A DNA stretch of 64,000 bases, from the NCBI RefSeq assembly GCF_040869035.1, contig NZ_CP162101.1:1520498-1584497 (forward strand). Direction: 5' to 3'. The position numbers and the translations under genes were made by a program. Position 1 is the stretch's first letter, and each line of letters starts with the position of its first letter. Source of the DNA: Vibrio sp. NTOU-M3. Lineage in GTDB: Bacteria > Pseudomonadota > Gammaproteobacteria > Enterobacterales > Vibrionaceae. Of the stretch, positions 1 through 8,031 are shown piece by piece. The notes under the pieces are model-generated. The model was not told the DNA's origin, ran no database searches, and worked only from the letters and a program-made list of their open reading frames with translations.

Positions 1-2498
1 ACCAACGCCAAGCAATATATCCAAAGCATTCACTATCTCGTTTTTCCTTGGAATTTCTGCTTTTGATTTTTTTATTTTTGAACGAAGGTTATCTGCCAAA
101 GCCCTTAAATCCCACGGAGCTTGAGGATTACGTCGTGAAACACTTATAGGCTTATCAGTAATGTCACAATGCTTCGCGTAATGGAACCAAGCTTTGTCAC
201 ACAAGTGTTCTAAAGCACGACGAGACGACATCAAGGCATCTCGATACTCAGCGTTCTCGTATAACTCCGTAGCTGCTAATACATAGTTTTTAGGTCGTGT
301 AAGAGAGCATACTTGGATGTGTTTCTCCCCTTTTTGTGGTTTAAAAACGTACGATTCAGAATTTTTAGCAGCTTGTTTGCCTATTGTTTGATGAGTGTCT
401 TTAAAGAATTCCTCCCCATGACATGCCAAGATAACTTGTTTACTTTTAAACAATTCACTCTTAAACAAGGCTTCTCTAATGGCCTTTCTGTGCTCATCAT
501 CAATCGCATTTACTGGGTCATCAAAAATTAGTAGAGGGCTTTTGGTATTAATGTTTTTAGCAAGTAATATTGCCAAACCAATACAACGTATATGCCCCTC
601 ACTAAGTACATGCAATGCATCAAAAAACTTTTTAGGGTCTGATTGGTACGAAATCCTCAATCGTTGACTTTGACCCAGGGGCAATTGAACGGCAGCGAGT
701 TGCTCACTAGGAGCATCGTAACAATTAAACGCATTGTATAGTTCTGTAACCTTCTCGCTCAAATCTGCTACTAGTTTTAAGGGTAATTCATTTTTGTAAG
801 CAATTAGTTTTTGTACGAAGGTCGAATATGCATTAGCAATAATGTGATTTCGTTGCACAACTTCTTTTTCGGCTTCAACACAAGCAATTAATGCTTCATT
901 TTCATTACTAAAATTAGTGATCGTTTCATTTGCTTTATTAATTGCTAAATTAGTTGTTTGGCGTCGAGTTTGTAATACTGTAATTTGATGAGCAAAGTCA
1001 CGTAACTTAGCTAATTCTTGCTGCTTCTTCTCTCTTTGTTGATTCGCTTCAGTAATTAAAACATCTTCACGTTCTAGTTGTTGTACTTGCGCTTCTAAAT
1101 GCTGCCAAGCGGTAAAACCATCAGGTAAAGGCTGATACATTGACTTTAACCAGTCAATTGTCACCAACACTGATGATTTAACTTTAAAGCTATCAAGTGG
1201 GTTTTGTGAAAGTCGCGAGCATGTTTGATCTACAATCTGAGAAATATCCATCAATGATTGGGTTATTTGTTGATTTAACTGCAGAACACTTGTTTGTAAG
1301 TTAGCTAGATACTGCAAGTTTCTTAATTCCTCACTTGCATTAGTGTATGGATTCACAACAGTATGAGTTAGAGGTGTTTTACAAGCAGGGCATTGCTCGG
1401 GACTATTTATTTGTAACTGTGTTACCGCTTCGTATAGCTGCTTAAAGGATATTTGATGACTAGCATTCGTAAGCTCTTTCTCCTTTAAATCGAGTTCTGA
1501 TAACTTTGTGTTAACAGTTGTTTGAAGAGCCATGAGCTTTGTATGAGTAAGCTTACTTTGCGTCTTTGCAGGGGCTTGAAGCTCTATTTCAAGTTTTTTT
1601 ATTGCTCCAGAACTCTGATCATTACCATTCAGCTCGATTACCATTTGTTCGAAGGTATAGCCCGGACTATATTGTTGCGCTAGAGCATACTCTTCACTAT
1701 CAAGACGCGTTAAGGCTTCATTGTTATCTTTGAGTTGTTGTTGAGAACCGACAAGCGATTGTTTTTTGATGGCCAGTTGACTGGCTTTTACTCCTGATAA
1801 ATCAATATATTTACCGTCTATTTCAGATGAGAAATTTTTTGCAAATGAATTGAATGCTTCTAAACCGAAAAGTGTTGAAATTAACTCAGTTTGTTTAGCC
1901 GGTGCCTGTGCAGCTATGCGAGAAAAACTATCGATTCGATTCTTCTCAACAAAGCAGAAACGGTATAAGGACTCATTGGCTATCACCGGAATATCATTAC
2001 CTAGATTGTCGACACCAATAATTTGAGGAGGAACAAAAGTATTAGTATAAGCATTCTTTAGGTAATCAGCTTGTTGTCTGAAACGCTTAGTTTCAGCTTC
2101 CGCTACATTACCTAACAGGCCATATTCCAGAGCCTCACAAAAGCTAGATTTACCCGTACCATTGGGCCCATAAATCAGTACAAGTAAGCTGCATAGGTCT
2201 AGATTCTCTTCTTTAGAAAAACCGCGAAATGGCCCAATCTTAATAGATTTTAACTGTTGTATAGTTGATTCAATATTATCAGGGTCATTAGCCGTATCTA
2301 TAATGACATCCGATAGCTCGCTCCATTTAGCTGACGCTATATCCGCAACTCTTTTTACTCGCTTGCCATGTGCAGTACCCAACAAAAGAATCTCATCAAA
2401 GTGCTTAAGAACAAGATTAGCTATCTTACGTACATTTGGTGACACATCTTTAACATTTAGAGTTTGAATAAACCTTAAATATTCACTCTTGACCATTG
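1..2498 (-). CDS. Rad50/SMC-like AAA ATPase, C-terminus cut by window edge
   Basis: The reading frame stays open from an ATG at 2498 to base 1, so at least 832 residues are present and the C-terminus lies outside the window. A Walker A motif GPNGTGKSS is near residue 110, then a long, probably coiled-coil region with a CPAC zinc-hook-like motif near residue 370, then an ABC signature (LSEGHIR) and Walker B (LLIFDDPVNAIDDE) at about residues 630-665. This is the layout of Rad50/SMC-type ATPases that act on DNA ends. About 90 residues precede the ATPase core, and about 160 residues after Walker B hold no domain I recognise. Stand-alone proteins of this build are common in phage-defence loci, but no partner nuclease is visible here, so a defence role is inference only. 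Confidence 0.85.
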
Positions 2499-2900
2499 CT
2501 TTCCCTTACTTTTGAACTTTAGGTCTACTCAATAGCACTGCAACTAAGTTCATTCAAGACAAAGTATCATTATGAAAGCTGAAATGAGATATAACCACTC
2601 TCTTTGTAATGATTTTAACTGAAAACCTCCGTTAATACTTTAGGCTTAAGGGAAGTGCAGCGATTTAAAAAGTTTTTTAGATAAACATTTCTTAAACAGC
2701 AAAAAGAACACCCAATCAACACTTTACAATGTTAACCGTACAGTTATTAAGGATTAAGTGCGAGTTACTCGAGGATTATTAAATAACAATGAAGCCTTCG
2801 GAAAATCTCTACTAAAAGAATCAGATGATATTTGATATGTTTTTTCTGTTGTCGGGGGACAATGACCCAAAGCTTGCTGTTCGCTTACTAGCATCCACAA
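2499..2900. other. Intergenic region without a recognised gene
   Basis: About 450 bases separate the Rad50-like ATPase start from the packaging-like ATPase stop. The stretch is AT-rich, with no convincing coding frame or RNA gene. It should contain the promoter of the minus-strand ATPase. A sequence near 2758-2787 resembles a badly degraded dif site, but I did not accept it. Confidence 0.5.
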
Positions 2901-2924
2901 CCTTTGCTTATAGTAAGCGTTAAG

Positions 2925-2955
2925 CCCGCTCAATCATTTGAGCGGGTCATTTTTA
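2925..2955. terminator. Hairpin terminator after packaging-like ATPase
   Basis: A perfect 9-bp stem (CCCGCTCAA at 2925-2933, TTGAGCGGG at 2938-2946) with a 4-base loop is followed on the plus strand by a T-rich tract. It lies directly beyond the stop of the minus-strand ATPase gene. The T-run favours termination of plus-strand transcripts, so it may insulate the element from outside reads as well as end the minus operon. Confidence 0.6.
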
Positions 2956-3714
2956 TCTGTAATTAAGCGCAACCTTCACACCAGTTTTGCAGTTAAATGC
3001 GCCCTTCTCAGCCTGCCCAATGTCAGTTATCAATAAATACTCTGCAATTGGTTTTCCAATGCGTTCTTTATTTTGTTTAGCACTGATCAACGCTGCTAAT
3101 GGTGCTGGTTCAACCTCGCGTTCTCTCGCTACCCAGTTAACATCTCGTGTTGAGTTCAATTTACCAATCCACCATGTATCTGATTGATCAGTTACTGTCT
3201 TTGGAACTTCTTGTGCTTTCTGGAATAAGGTATGAACAACAAGGCCAAACTGACGACCACCACGTAATAGTTCGCCAGCTTTACCTTTTAGTTTCCCTGA
3301 GGTTTCCACACACGAAGCAAGTTCTTCAATTACACAGTGTAACTCTGGTGCGTTTCCGTTCCCCATCGACCACACAACAGAGCAAAAAAATTCGAGTTCT
3401 CCACTGCATGCCCCTTTTGAAGGCACATACGCAAGTTTGAATGGTTTACCTCTTTTCCTTGCGGCAAAAAGCAATTTCACGAACTCAACTCGGGAAGATG
3501 TACCATGCACATATTGCCCTTTGAGTTTCTTGTTTGCGTAACCGCTGTAAGGATCAAATATTACACACTGCGCAGCCTTCGGTAGTATACCTAAATGAAA
3601 AACTGCAGAGGTTTTTCCCCCACCAGTACCGGAAAGATAAATGGTATGCCTGGCATTAAGGGAAGCGTTTGAGTTAATTGGATTAGGTAACGGAAGAGAC
3701 TTCAGCTTTTTCAT
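2953..3714 (-). CDS. HerA/FtsK-superfamily ATPase, phage DNA-packaging type
   Basis: 253 residues. A P-loop (SGTGGGKTS) lies at about residues 28-36, and a Walker B-like acidic strand (LHCVIEEL) near residue 125. A later block, RGGRQFGL followed by HTLFQKAQEVPKTV, matches the arginine/glutamine (sensor) region of HerA/FtsK ATPases. Viral A32/PRD1-P9-type genome-packaging ATPases and filamentous-phage Zot/pI proteins belong to this superfamily. I see no transmembrane helix and no C-terminal periplasmic domain, and the protein is short for Zot, so a packaging ATPase of tailless membrane-containing phages (corticovirus or autolykivirus type) fits better. The start has GGAG 7 bases upstream and overlaps the preceding gene by 32 bp. 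It is the last gene of a four-gene minus operon. Confidence 0.7.
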   Translation of the reverse strand: MKKLKSLPLPNPINSNASLNARHTIYLSGTGGGKTSAVFHLGILPKAAQCVIFDPYSGYANKKLKGQYVHGTSSRVEFVKLLFAARKRGKPFKLAYVPSKGACSGELEFFCSVVWSMGNGNAPELHCVIEELASCVETSGKLKGKAGELLRGGRQFGLVVHTLFQKAQEVPKTVTDQSDTWWIGKLNSTRDVNWVAREREVEPAPLAALISAKQNKERIGKPIAEYLLITDIGQAEKGAFNCKTGVKVALNYR

Positions 3715-4135
3715 TCAAGCTCTCCGTTTTTAAAGAGAGGATGGTCATACGAGATGAATAAACCAGAGCTACGATTGCCATTAACAAAGTGGCCTCTTCT
3801 ATATACTGGCCAAAAACACTCATCATACTGCTACCATGTTTGCTTAACACCGGTTGAGCAGCCTCAATTACTTTCTGTTTTCCTTTTTCATCAAAAGTAA
3901 ATTCAACGCCTGAGATTGCACAAGTAGCCTGTTCAGTTAGTACAAAAGCCATTTCAAGAAAGCCGGCAACAGCTTCATCTCGATCTTGTTCTGTTTCTGA
4001 CTGTTGATTGTTATCGCTATCCGTTACATTAACGCTAGTTTCATCCAGTTCTAACGCTTCAATAGCTGCATTAAAGTCTCCCCAATCTTCATTAGTCGAT
4101 TCTGAAAGCCATGATTCATTTGCTACTTCATCCAT
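3683..4135 (-). CDS. Hypothetical single-pass membrane protein of phage-like element
   Basis: 150 residues, not recognised as a known family. The N-terminal third is very acidic (rich in D, E, S, N). One probable transmembrane segment lies near residues 115-135 (around LLMAIVALVYSSRMTIL), followed by a short charged tail. The gene overlaps the upstream zinc-ribbon gene by 8 bp and the downstream ATPase gene by 32 bp, so it is translated as part of the same compact operon. Small single-pass proteins next to a packaging ATPase are typical of phages with an internal membrane, but the sequence alone does not prove that role. Confidence 0.6.
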   Translation of the reverse strand: MDEVANESWLSESTNEDWGDFNAAIEALELDETSVNVTDSDNNQQSETEQDRDEAVAGFLEMAFVLTEQATCAISGVEFTFDEKGKQKVIEAAQPVLSKHGSSMMSVFGQYIEEATLLMAIVALVYSSRMTILSLKTESLNEKAEVSSVT

Positions 4136-4643
4136 GTTGCAGCTCTCCGTTTGAGTCTTCGGTTAACTTGTTTTTTGCTATTGGCTTGAGTTCACGAAGT
4201 ACCCAAATTAGCAACAAAAACACACCCAACGTGATAAACAGGTAATTCATCAACGAACCACGATTTTCTCTAACCGTTGAATTAGTGCTTTGAACCTTGT
4301 CGTTATTGGTTTGGCTAGTTTTTTTCTCAACGGTTAACTCATCTTCATTTTCGGTAAGTACAGACCCAATATCTTGATTCAAATTCGCATCTTGCTCATT
4401 TCGCTTTAACAAGTCCGTACTATCTACCTTGTTCTCAATGATCCAATCGTTCACCTTCTTGCTAATTGAACTGTTTCCACATTCAGTACAACGGTAATAA
4501 AACAAACCGAGATTCCGTGCATTTTTTGTCGGTTCACCTGTCGCAAGTAATTGACCTTCACCAACTTGGTGAACCGTCGAGGCTGAAGAACAAACTGGAC
4601 AAGAGATGGCGCCACGAACGGGATTAGGATAACGGTTAGACAT
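4128..4643 (-). CDS. Zinc-ribbon membrane protein of phage-like element
   Basis: 171 residues from the ATG at 4643, chosen because AGAGGG lies 5 bases upstream; a GTG two codons earlier is possible. Two cysteine pairs near the N-terminus (CPVC and CTEC, about 40 residues apart) form a probable zinc ribbon, reminiscent of Ogr/Delta-type phage zinc fingers. A low-complexity N/S/T-rich linker follows. A single hydrophobic segment (around YLFITLGVFLLLIWVL) near residues 136-151 would anchor it in the membrane. It overlaps both neighbours in the operon. A zinc ribbon joined to one membrane anchor is unusual for a transcription activator, so the function is left open. Confidence 0.6.
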   Translation of the reverse strand: MSNRYPNPVRGAISCPVCSSASTVHQVGEGQLLATGEPTKNARNLGLFYYRCTECGNSSISKKVNDWIIENKVDSTDLLKRNEQDANLNQDIGSVLTENEDELTVEKKTSQTNNDKVQSTNSTVRENRGSLMNYLFITLGVFLLLIWVLRELKPIAKNKLTEDSNGELQHG

Positions 4644-4962
4644 GGCCACCCTCTACAATCTGCGCATTTTCTATTTCTGAAAGCGCATGTTGATCTGCAA
4701 TAACTCGAGCACGTAGCTTAGCTCTGGCCACGCTGTTCAGTTTTTCTAATTGTTCAAGCTGTTCAAAAAGATTAGCAGGAAGACCTAGAGCTTCTAGGGA
4801 AAAGTTGCCACTGAAAAAGATGCTGCTTGCCTTCTTAAGCAGCTCTTGTGAGTCCATTTCTTTGAAACGCTCGACTTCAGATCGCATTGAGTGAGTAAGT
4901 TTGTCAGCTGCATCAAGTGCAGCAAGATCTCGATTACATTCGTCTATTGATAGTGTTTTCAT
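4636..4962 (-). CDS. Hypothetical helical protein, first gene of phage-like operon
   Basis: 108 residues, mostly charged and probably alpha-helical, with no signal peptide, membrane segment or recognised motif. It is the first gene of the minus-strand operon 4962-2953 and overlaps the next gene by 8 bp. A cluster of ATCGATTT repeats lies 35-75 bp upstream of its start and is the likely control site of the operon. Confidence 0.55.
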   Translation of the reverse strand: MKTLSIDECNRDLAALDAADKLTHSMRSEVERFKEMDSQELLKKASSIFFSGNFSLEALGLPANLFEQLEQLEKLNSVARAKLRARVIADQHALSEIENAQIVEGGHV

Positions 4963-4997
4963 TTTCTCTACCTCTGTCTCACGACGTTGGATTGTTT

Positions 4998-5038
4998 AAA
5001 TCGATAAAAAGAATCGATTTTCAGATATTAATCGATTT
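4998..5038. promoter_or_regulatory. Candidate operator array of ATCGATTT repeats
   Basis: AAATCGAT at 4998-5005 and ATCGATTT at 5013-5020 form a perfect inverted repeat with a 7-base spacer. A third copy, ATCGATTT, lies at 5031-5038, and a diverged ACGATTAAT follows at once. The repeats sit just upstream of the first structural gene (start 4962) and downstream of the regulator gene (5100-5516). They are therefore a good candidate for the binding sites of that regulator. Confidence 0.55.
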
Positions 5039-5099
5039 AGACGATTAATAACAAGCTTCGTTTCATGAATGCAGGTAGAGTTTTCAGAGTTTATTTCTA

Positions 5100-5516
5100 T
5101 CAAGGAGCTTGAGCAGGACGCTTAGCGCCCTGCTTTTTTGATCTAATCAGTTTCTTTTTTTTTCTTCTAAACTCAATGATATTTTGTGACTGACCAAGGC
5201 TGATCTTTATATCTAGCTCCATAAGATCATAGGCTGATAATTCACGACCACCAGGTGTGTATAGTTTATCCCCTCTGATCTTGAAACCTCTCCAAGCTTT
5301 ACTTACTGGTAAGTAACCTCGGTGTATTATCAAAAGCAACCTGATAACAGATAATGGCCAACTGCCAGACTTGCGCCAGTTTCTAATTGTTTGGGGGGTA
5401 ACACCAAAATAAATTGCAGCTTCTTTAGTGCTATCAAAGTGCCATAGCAAAAGATCATTGACCTGATTTGCGTATAAGCCAAAGTTAAGTAGTTCTTCTT
5501 TAATGTGTTTTTTCAT
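5100..5516 (-). CDS. Phage-type HTH regulator (DUF3653-like)
   Basis: 138 residues. The N-terminal half contains a helix-turn-helix resembling Cro/CI-type DNA binding (AAIYFGVTPQTIRNWRKSG, about residues 32-50). It is followed by AWRGFKIRGDKLYTPGGREL, the type of block found in small regulatory proteins of Vibrio filamentous phages and related elements (DUF3653 family as I recall it). The C-terminus is strongly basic. It is transcribed on the minus strand ahead of the four-gene operon and is separated from it by the repeat array. An inverted repeat (5523-5549) lies just before its start and could mediate autoregulation. Confidence 0.65.
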   Translation of the reverse strand: MKKHIKEELLNFGLYANQVNDLLLWHFDSTKEAAIYFGVTPQTIRNWRKSGSWPLSVIRLLLIIHRGYLPVSKAWRGFKIRGDKLYTPGGRELSAYDLMELDIKISLGQSQNIIEFRRKKKKLIRSKKQGAKRPAQAP

Positions 5517-5522
5517 GTGATC

Positions 5523-5549
5523 TCGGTCTCATATCTGATTAAAGACCGA
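5523..5549. promoter_or_regulatory. Inverted repeat upstream of phage-type regulator
   Basis: TCGGTCT (5523-5529) and AGACCGA (5543-5549) are perfect 7-bp arms separated by 13 bases, immediately upstream of the ATG at 5516. Its position suggests an autoregulatory operator or a leader hairpin in the regulator mRNA. Confidence 0.4.
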
Positions 5550-5680
5550 AAATCGTGTTTTTTGGAAAGGATCTGAGGATTAATAAGAAAACGCTTATAA
5601 TTCTGCATTTTACGAGCTCTAAAATGGTAGTTTAATAATAACTAATACACCATCTCATTGCGTAAACTTATATATACAGC

Positions 5681-5709
5681 ATTTCACATAAAAATGAATA
5701 ATGCGCATT
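5681..5709 (-). other. dif-like Xer recombination site A
   Basis: Read on the minus strand: XerC-type arm AATGCGCATTA (identical to the arm I know for Vibrio chromosome II dif), 7-base centre TTCATTT, XerD-type arm TTATGTGAAAT (one change from TTATGTTAAAT). Chromosomal dif sites have a 6-base centre; the 7-base centre suggests an attachment site of a Xer-dependent mobile element rather than the chromosome's own dif. It marks the right end of the ATPase gene block. Confidence 0.7.
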
Positions 5710-5820
5710 TAGCTATAGATTCATTAGGGCTGCCAATCCACAAAGCCAAACCTCCACAAAGCGCTGAAACTCTTTGTAAGCCTTGCCCGTTAAACTTTTT
5801 TGCTTTGCAATACTGTTCCA
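5699..5820. repeat. Direct repeat copy 1 abutting dif-like site A
   Basis: About 120 bases beginning in the XerC arm of site A are repeated, with a few substitutions and a 5-base indel, at 15082-15198 next to site B. Both copies have the same orientation relative to their Xer sites, as expected of element ends that share a terminal gene. Confidence 0.8.
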
Positions 5821-5862
5821 CATCGCTTTCACTTGTGGATTATCATATCGGTCAGCGTGACA
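5713..5862 (-). pseudogene. 3' remnant of a phage-element gene next to dif-like site A
   Basis: The minus strand reads DNPQVKAMWNSIAKQKSLTG followed by AYKEFQRFVEVWLCGLAALM and a stop at 5713. The same C-terminal block, ending FVDVWLYGLAALMTP, is encoded in another frame beside dif-like site B. Only the last 45-50 codons appear genuine; further upstream the frame runs antisense through the secretin remnant, so the gene has lost its 5' part. The family is not recognised. Confidence 0.5.
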
Positions 5863-6337
5863 CCCCAGTAATAACACCGAATTACTCTCGCGGCCAAACA
5901 TCTTAGTTATGGATAGAGAACGTGGTTATGTCACTGTTGGCCAAAACGTGCCCTTTTTAGTTTCTAAAGAAATCACAGACGGCGGTAACTCTGTGCAACA
6001 AATTCAACGGCAAGATGTTGGTGTTTCACTTGAAGTGACACCTCATGTCATCGGCGATGAAAAAGTTCTGAAAATCAATCAGGAATCTCAAGCCGTTACC
6101 AACTCTTCAATAGCGGCAGATATCATTACTAACAAACGAACTCTTCAAACAGTCGTATCCGTGAAAGATGGTCAAACTATTATGCTTGGTGGTCTGATAT
6201 CGAGAGATGAGCGAAAGCGCATTTCTGGAGTTCCAGTTTTAAAAGACATACCTTGGCTTGGAGCGCTCTTCCGATCTGAACGAAATGAACGTGTCGACAA
6301 AGAACTGCGCATTGTAATTAAGACAACACTTCTTTAA
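5861..6337 (+). pseudogene. Secretin C-terminal fragment (phage pIV / GspD-like), 5' truncated
   Basis: From about 5867 the frame encodes LLSRPNILVMDRERGYVTVG and then a typical secretin barrel domain (GQNVPFLVSKEITDGGNS, VGVSLEVTPHVIGDEKV, TVVSVKDGQTIMLGGLISRD, GVPVLKDIPWLGALFRSE). Secretin homology starts upstream of the ATG at 5909, and the frame is blocked by a TGA at 5858, so the N-terminal N0-N1-N2 domains are gone. Filamentous phages use such secretins for virion exit, and type II secretion and type IV pili use relatives. The barrel end is intact to a natural stop. The break coincides with the remnant of the opposite-strand gene, which suggests a deletion junction near 5860. Confidence 0.75.
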
Positions 6338-6485
6338 ATGAGAGCATAGTCTTCGGACACTGCTTGGATATACAGATATAGACATTATCATTTGCGAGCT
6401 ATTTAAACTTATCAACCTCGCAAAAGCGCTTTTAGTTGATACTGAATTACAATGGAAGGGTCTATTCCTAACCAGTTGTTATTAA

Positions 6486-7103
6486 ATGATATTTAACTTA
6501 ACACTCTCCGAGTTTGCCCTCATTATAGGTGTGTTTATAAACCTTGTTGGTTCACTACTCATCTTTCATAAAATCAAAAACATCCGATATGAGAAAGCAG
6601 TTAATCTTCATGACAGATATAGCAAGGTAAAGGAACTAGCTGTCGATATCGACTCAAACTACGCAGAGATTCTTGTAATATTGAGTAGTATAACACCACG
6701 CCCTTTGACTAAGGACGAAGTGCTTTGGTTTATGAGTGAACCAGGGGCATTTCTAAATTTAGAAAGATACGGCGCGGTAGCTGGGCGTTACTGTAAACTG
6801 GATTTACAAAAGGGAGGATTCACACTTACGGAACGTGTCTCGACAGTAAAAAAGGAAACGATAGAGTTCTTAAAAGTAGTTATTTTCAGTCTAGCACTAC
6901 TCTGCATCATAACAGGTATCTGGTATCTAATTATCAGTAATGCTCAGACAGAACGCACAGTGTATCTGATAACTGGTATTTGGGTAATGTACTTTCTTGG
7001 TTTGTGCTGGGGAGTCAGCCTCCTTTTATCGACTTTAAGTCGAGCTAAAAGCTTGGTTGCAAATCAAGTCAAAGTTAGCTCCTATCCCGATAGCATTTCT
7101 TGA
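6486..7103 (+). CDS. Hypothetical membrane protein
   Basis: 205 residues, not recognised. Hydrophobic segments lie at about residues 5-27 (FALIIGVFINLVGSLLIF), 130-151 (VVIFSLALLCIITGIWYLII) and 158-185, with a soluble loop of about 100 residues between the first and second. No clear ribosome binding site precedes the ATG at 6486 (GTTATTAA lies directly upstream), so the start is uncertain. It sits between the secretin remnant and a DUF2726 gene. It may be cargo of the same dif-flanked region. Confidence 0.55.
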   Translation: MIFNLTLSEFALIIGVFINLVGSLLIFHKIKNIRYEKAVNLHDRYSKVKELAVDIDSNYAEILVILSSITPRPLTKDEVLWFMSEPGAFLNLERYGAVAGRYCKLDLQKGGFTLTERVSTVKKETIEFLKVVIFSLALLCIITGIWYLIISNAQTERTVYLITGIWVMYFLGLCWGVSLLLSTLSRAKSLVANQVKVSSYPDSIS

Positions 7104-7204
7104 CTAAAGACATTTGCGATTTATATAACAAAAACATGGGCAAACTTTGTTCCTATGCAATCGCGCTGATAATCTAAACATAAGTTTATTGGCTGGTATC
7201 GTAA

Positions 7205-7801
7205 ATGTTTGAGTTATTGATCATTTTTGGTTGTATCTACTTCATCTATTCAAAACTAAGTACGAAAAGTGATTGCAGACCGAAACAGCCACCAAATTTA
7301 AAAGTAGTTACAAAATACAGCGAAACATTTTATGAACGTAGTAGCTTAGCGGCTAAACGTTCAAAACAAGTCGAGCCTATTCCAATTCCCCTACAAACAG
7401 AACCACTATCCCCTGCTCATAAACGTTCTGAGTATCTTACAACAAATAATGAAAGGCGTTTCCATGCAGCGCTAAAACAAGCTGTTCCAGCGGATTATTG
7501 CATTCATTGCCAAGTATCTTTGATGGCATTAGTTCAGCCTGTAGATAGAAAACACAACTCTAGAACGTGGGCTAAACGTATGGACTTTGTGATTACAGAC
7601 AGCGACACAAGAATCGTTGCTGTTATTGAATTAGACGACAGAACCCACAACTGGGAAAGCAGAAAAAAACGAGATGCATACGTCAATGATGTTCTATCTA
7701 AACACCATCGGCTGGTTCGTTTTCAATCGCAAAGGACTTATGATCCTGAGCATATACGTCATGTTTTATTCGAACCTGAACAACAATCAGTGCAAGTTTA
7801 A
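7205..7801 (+). CDS. Membrane-anchored DUF2726 (restriction-endonuclease-like) protein
   Basis: 198 residues. A short N-terminal hydrophobic anchor (FELLIIFGCIYFIY) is followed by a basic linker and a domain from about residue 80 containing LTTNNERRFHAAL, RMDFVITD, VIELDDRTHN and RKKRDAYVNDVL. That is the pattern of DUF2726, which belongs to the PD-(D/E)XK / Vsr-like nuclease-fold proteins: the acidic D in the MDFV strand and the E in the VIELDD strand would be the metal-binding residues. DUF2726 proteins occur often in integrons and mobile elements; their biological role is not established. Confidence 0.7.
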   Translation: MFELLIIFGCIYFIYSKLSTKSDCRPKQPPNLKVVTKYSETFYERSSLAAKRSKQVEPIPIPLQTEPLSPAHKRSEYLTTNNERRFHAALKQAVPADYCIHCQVSLMALVQPVDRKHNSRTWAKRMDFVITDSDTRIVAVIELDDRTHNWESRKKRDAYVNDVLSKHHRLVRFQSQRTYDPEHIRHVLFEPEQQSVQV

Positions 7802-7985
7802 ACTTGAGCATAGTCTCCTATCATCAGCTAATTCCTTATCATGCAAGATAAACGAAATAACCATAAATTCTTGATTACTTTTAATGATTTAGTTTATTAT
7901 CCGGAACGACATACCACAAAAACATACATTGTATAACGTACTTCCCAAGCGCGTAGGAAAAATGACTTTAAGTCGCATAACAATT

Positions 7986-7992
7986 GTTAGTA
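7986..7992 (+). other. Possible integron cassette junction (GTTAGTA)
   Basis: GTTAGTA fits the GTTRRRY core at which integron cassettes join, and lies 40 bases before the next coding start, the same spacing as in the following two cassettes. The upstream half of an attC could not be delimited with confidence: GTATAAC at 7931-7937 is a candidate, but the arms between pair poorly. Confidence 0.35.
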
Positions 7993-8031
7993 GTACTTCT
8001 TAATATATTGTTAGTTGATAATAAGGAAGAC

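Noticed and set aside
313..667. Two plus-strand frames inside the first gene
   Set aside because: They are antisense to the well-supported Rad50-like ATPase, whose motifs occupy the minus strand.
2757..2787. AGTGCGAGTTA followed by TTATTAAATAA as a third dif-like site at the left end of the ATPase element
   Set aside because: The XerD arm needs an indel to align, the centre is 8 bases, and the orientation is opposite to sites A and B. The left end of the element is therefore left undefined.
2953..3714. Naming the ATPase Zot
   Set aside because: No transmembrane helix or periplasmic C-terminal domain, and the length is well below that of Zot/pI proteins.
7931..7992. Complete short attC before the NDT/TIR-like gene
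   Set aside because: GTATAAC and GTTAGTA cores exist, but the inner arms do not pair. Only the 3' junction was kept, at low confidence.
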